Part shown: piece by piece, positions 15,242-16,615 of the stretch
Numbering within the stretch: the first letter of the stretch is position 1
Layout of the letters: every line of letters begins with the position of its first letter
Position numbers and translations under genes: made by a program
Assembly: GCA_040005915.1 (NCBI GenBank)
Contig: JBDTYA010000147.1
Coordinates: 1 to 16,615, forward strand
From: JAENVT01 sp040005915
GTDB taxonomy: Bacteria > Actinomycetota > Acidimicrobiia > Acidimicrobiales > Ilumatobacteraceae
DNA length: 16,615 nt
Reading direction: 5' to 3'
The notes under the pieces: generated by a model
Told to the model about the DNA's origin: nothing
Databases searched by the model: none
The model's input: the letters and a program-made list of their open reading frames with translations, nothing else

Positions 15242-16441
15242 ATGGTCCTGCACACCCCGTTCCACGAACGCTTGGCGCCGTTGAACCAGACACAGCTGTG
15301 GTCGCACTGGTCGGGATACCTGTCGGCGGTGAAGTACCAGATGTCCGACAAGTTCGAGTACTTCGCAGTCCGCAACTCGGCGGGCCTCATCGATACCTCA
15401 CCGCTCTACAAGTACCGGATCGCCGGCCGCGACGCGATCAAGTTCCTGCGTGGCGTGCTGTCCCGCGACGTCGACGCCTGCCGCGACGGTCAGGCGCAGT
15501 ACACGTTGTGGTGCGACGAGCGCGGCTACGTCGTCGAGGACGGTGTCATCATCAGGTTCGCCGCCGACGACTTCATCCTCACATCGGCCGAACCGAACCT
15601 CGCCTACTTCCAGAAGCTGATCGGCTACGACCAGGTCGAGATCACCGACGTGTCCGCCGACTACGGCTCACTCGCCGTGCAGGGGCCGCGGTCGCGAGAG
15701 ATCCTCGCCTCGCTCGACCCCGAGATCGGCGCGCTCGGCTTCTTCCATCACGGCCCAGCGAAGATCGGCAACGTGCCCGTGCACGTGTCGCGCACCGGCT
15801 ACACCGGTGACCTCGGATACGAGATCTGGGTCGGCGCCGACGGGGCCGTCGAGATGTGGGACGCCCTGCAGGCGGCCAGCACCGGCCGCGGGGTGCTGCC
15901 GGTCGGGCAGAGCGCGCTGTTGATGACGCGAATCGAGGCCGGCCTCGTCCTGATCGGCGTCGATTTCCACTCCAGCAGGTTCGCGTTCAACGAGCACGAA
16001 TGCTCGACGCCGATCGAGCTCGGGTTCGCCTGGATGTTCCGCGATCTCGCCACCTCGAGGCGGCGCTTCATCGGGCGCGCTGCGATCGAACGCGAGCTCG
16101 CCGACAAGACGTCACGGTGGAGGATGGTCGGCCTGATGATCGATTGGCAGGAATGGAACCGCCACTACGGCGACGCCGGCCTGATCCCACCGAAGGACGA
16201 GACACCCGTCGTCTACGAGATGTTGCTCTATGACGACAACGGTGGGCGGGTGGGCTACACGACCAGCTTCATGTACTCGCCGATGCTGCAACGCCACATA
16301 GCCATGGCCAGGGTGCACCCGGACCTGGCGGCGCCCGGATCGCGCGTCAACCTCGAGCTCACCATCAACCACCGGTATCACACCGTCGCCGCGACGGTCG
16401 CTCGGCCTCCTCTGTTCAACCCACCGCGAAAGACAGCGTGA
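15242..16441 (+). CDS. GcvT-type aminomethyltransferase-like, folate-binding protein
   Basis: This 399-residue protein has the GcvT fold shared by glycine cleavage T-protein, DmdA and the C-terminal parts of sarcosine and dimethylglycine dehydrogenases. These proteins move a one-carbon unit to tetrahydrofolate. Visible family segments are YKYRIAGRDAIKFLRGVLSR (56-75), CDERGYVVEDG (91-101) with Asp100 at the place of the GcvT catalytic Asp101, SLAVQGPRSREIL, a SRTGYTGDLGYEIWV block and the C-terminal SFMYSPMLQRHIAMARV. It is not a clear T-protein, since no gcvH or gcvP is nearby. The neighbouring FAD oxidoreductase, 4 bases downstream, suggests an oxidative demethylation of a methylated amine or sulfur compound. 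The ATG at 15242 is preferred over an in-frame TTG (15206), which lies inside the operator and promoter. The divergent TetR likely controls it. Confidence 0.82.
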   Translation: MVLHTPFHERLAPLNQTQLWSHWSGYLSAVKYQMSDKFEYFAVRNSAGLIDTSPLYKYRIAGRDAIKFLRGVLSRDVDACRDGQAQYTLWCDERGYVVEDGVIIRFAADDFILTSAEPNLAYFQKLIGYDQVEITDVSADYGSLAVQGPRSREILASLDPEIGALGFFHHGPAKIGNVPVHVSRTGYTGDLGYEIWVGADGAVEMWDALQAASTGRGVLPVGQSALLMTRIEAGLVLIGVDFHSSRFAFNEHECSTPIELGFAWMFRDLATSRRRFIGRAAIERELADKTSRWRMVGLMIDWQEWNRHYGDAGLIPPKDETPVVYEMLLYDDNGGRVGYTTSFMYSPMLQRHIAMARVHPDLAAPGSRVNLELTINHRYHTVAATVARPPLFNPPRKTA

Positions 16442-16445
16442 ACCA

Positions 16446-16615
16446 ATGACATCGAAACGTTCATACGACGCGATCGTCATCGGTGGCGGCCACAACGGGT
16501 TGGTCAACGGCGCGTACCTCGCCAGGTCGGGGTTGCGCACGTTGATCATCGAACGCCGCCACATCGTCGGCGGCGCGGCGATCACCGAAGAGCTCATACC
16601 GGGCTTTCACTTCAC
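16446..16615 (+). CDS. FAD-dependent oxidoreductase, phytoene-desaturase-like, 3'-truncated
   Basis: Only the first 56 residues are in the window. They contain the FAD/NAD Rossmann site, YDAIVIGGGHNGLVNGAYLA (7-26), followed by the acidic end of strand 2 (LIIERRHIVGGAA). The GGGHNGL form and the VGGAA that follows are typical of COG1233, the group of phytoene desaturases and PYROXD2-like amine or polyene oxidoreductases. The ATG is 4 bases after the GcvT-like stop, so the two genes are almost surely co-transcribed and probably act in one pathway. The substrate cannot be told from this fragment. Confidence 0.88.
   Translation, partial: MTSKRSYDAIVIGGGHNGLVNGAYLARSGLRTLIIERRHIVGGAAITEELIPGFHF

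Overview
The window is a gene-dense, high-GC stretch with no rRNA, tRNA, insertion sequence or CRISPR array that I can see, and no gene-free gap above about 145 bases. It looks like a chromosomal segment of a free-living actinobacterium, most likely of the class Acidimicrobiia. The reasons are a mycobacteria-like MenB, a coenzyme F420 ligase, a GlbO-type truncated haemoglobin, prfB directly followed by ftsEX, and several start codons that sit 6-7 bases after a TAnnnT box, as leaderless actinobacterial genes do. The class assignment is inference from gene content, not from a phylogenetic marker.

Layout. (1) 1-5044, plus strand: the 3' part of secA, then prfB, ftsE and ftsX, a core block for protein export, translation termination and division. 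A large hairpin follows ftsX. (2) 5118-6748, plus strand: a crotonase-family gene with isomerase-like residues, a 64-residue protein I do not recognise, and a group II truncated haemoglobin. (3) 6733-8474, minus strand: a SpoU/TrmH-type RNA methyltransferase downstream of menB (menaquinone synthesis). (4) 8507-9259, plus strand: stand-alone cofE, divergent from menB. (5) 9321-10235, minus strand: psuG, pseudouridine-5'-phosphate glycosidase. (6) 10377-14576, plus strand: a tightly packed run of a second crotonase, a ModB-like permease, a ModC-like ATPase, a 3-hydroxyacyl-CoA dehydrogenase and a SAM-dependent methyltransferase. (7) 14542-15186, minus strand: a BetI-like TetR regulator, divergent from (8) 15242-16615, plus strand: a GcvT-type aminomethyltransferase-like protein and the start of a COG1233-type FAD oxidoreductase.

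How the genes fit together. Region 1 is housekeeping. Regions 2 and 6 carry acyl-CoA chemistry (two crotonases and a hydroxyacyl-CoA dehydrogenase). Region 6 has an oxyanion permease/ATPase pair inserted among those genes without a visible substrate-binding protein. Regions 3 and 4 share a divergent promoter region that links menaquinone and F420 cofactor synthesis. Regions 7 and 8 look like a small regulated C1 or methyl-group catabolic module, with a perfect 15-bp palindrome overlapping both divergent promoters.

The most interesting parts are the TetR/GcvT-like/FAD-oxidoreductase module with its operator, the ModC-like ATPase with several altered catalytic motifs, the nested inverted repeats ahead of the 10377 gene, and the recurring leaderless promoter pattern. 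I found no clearly new defence or mobile system.
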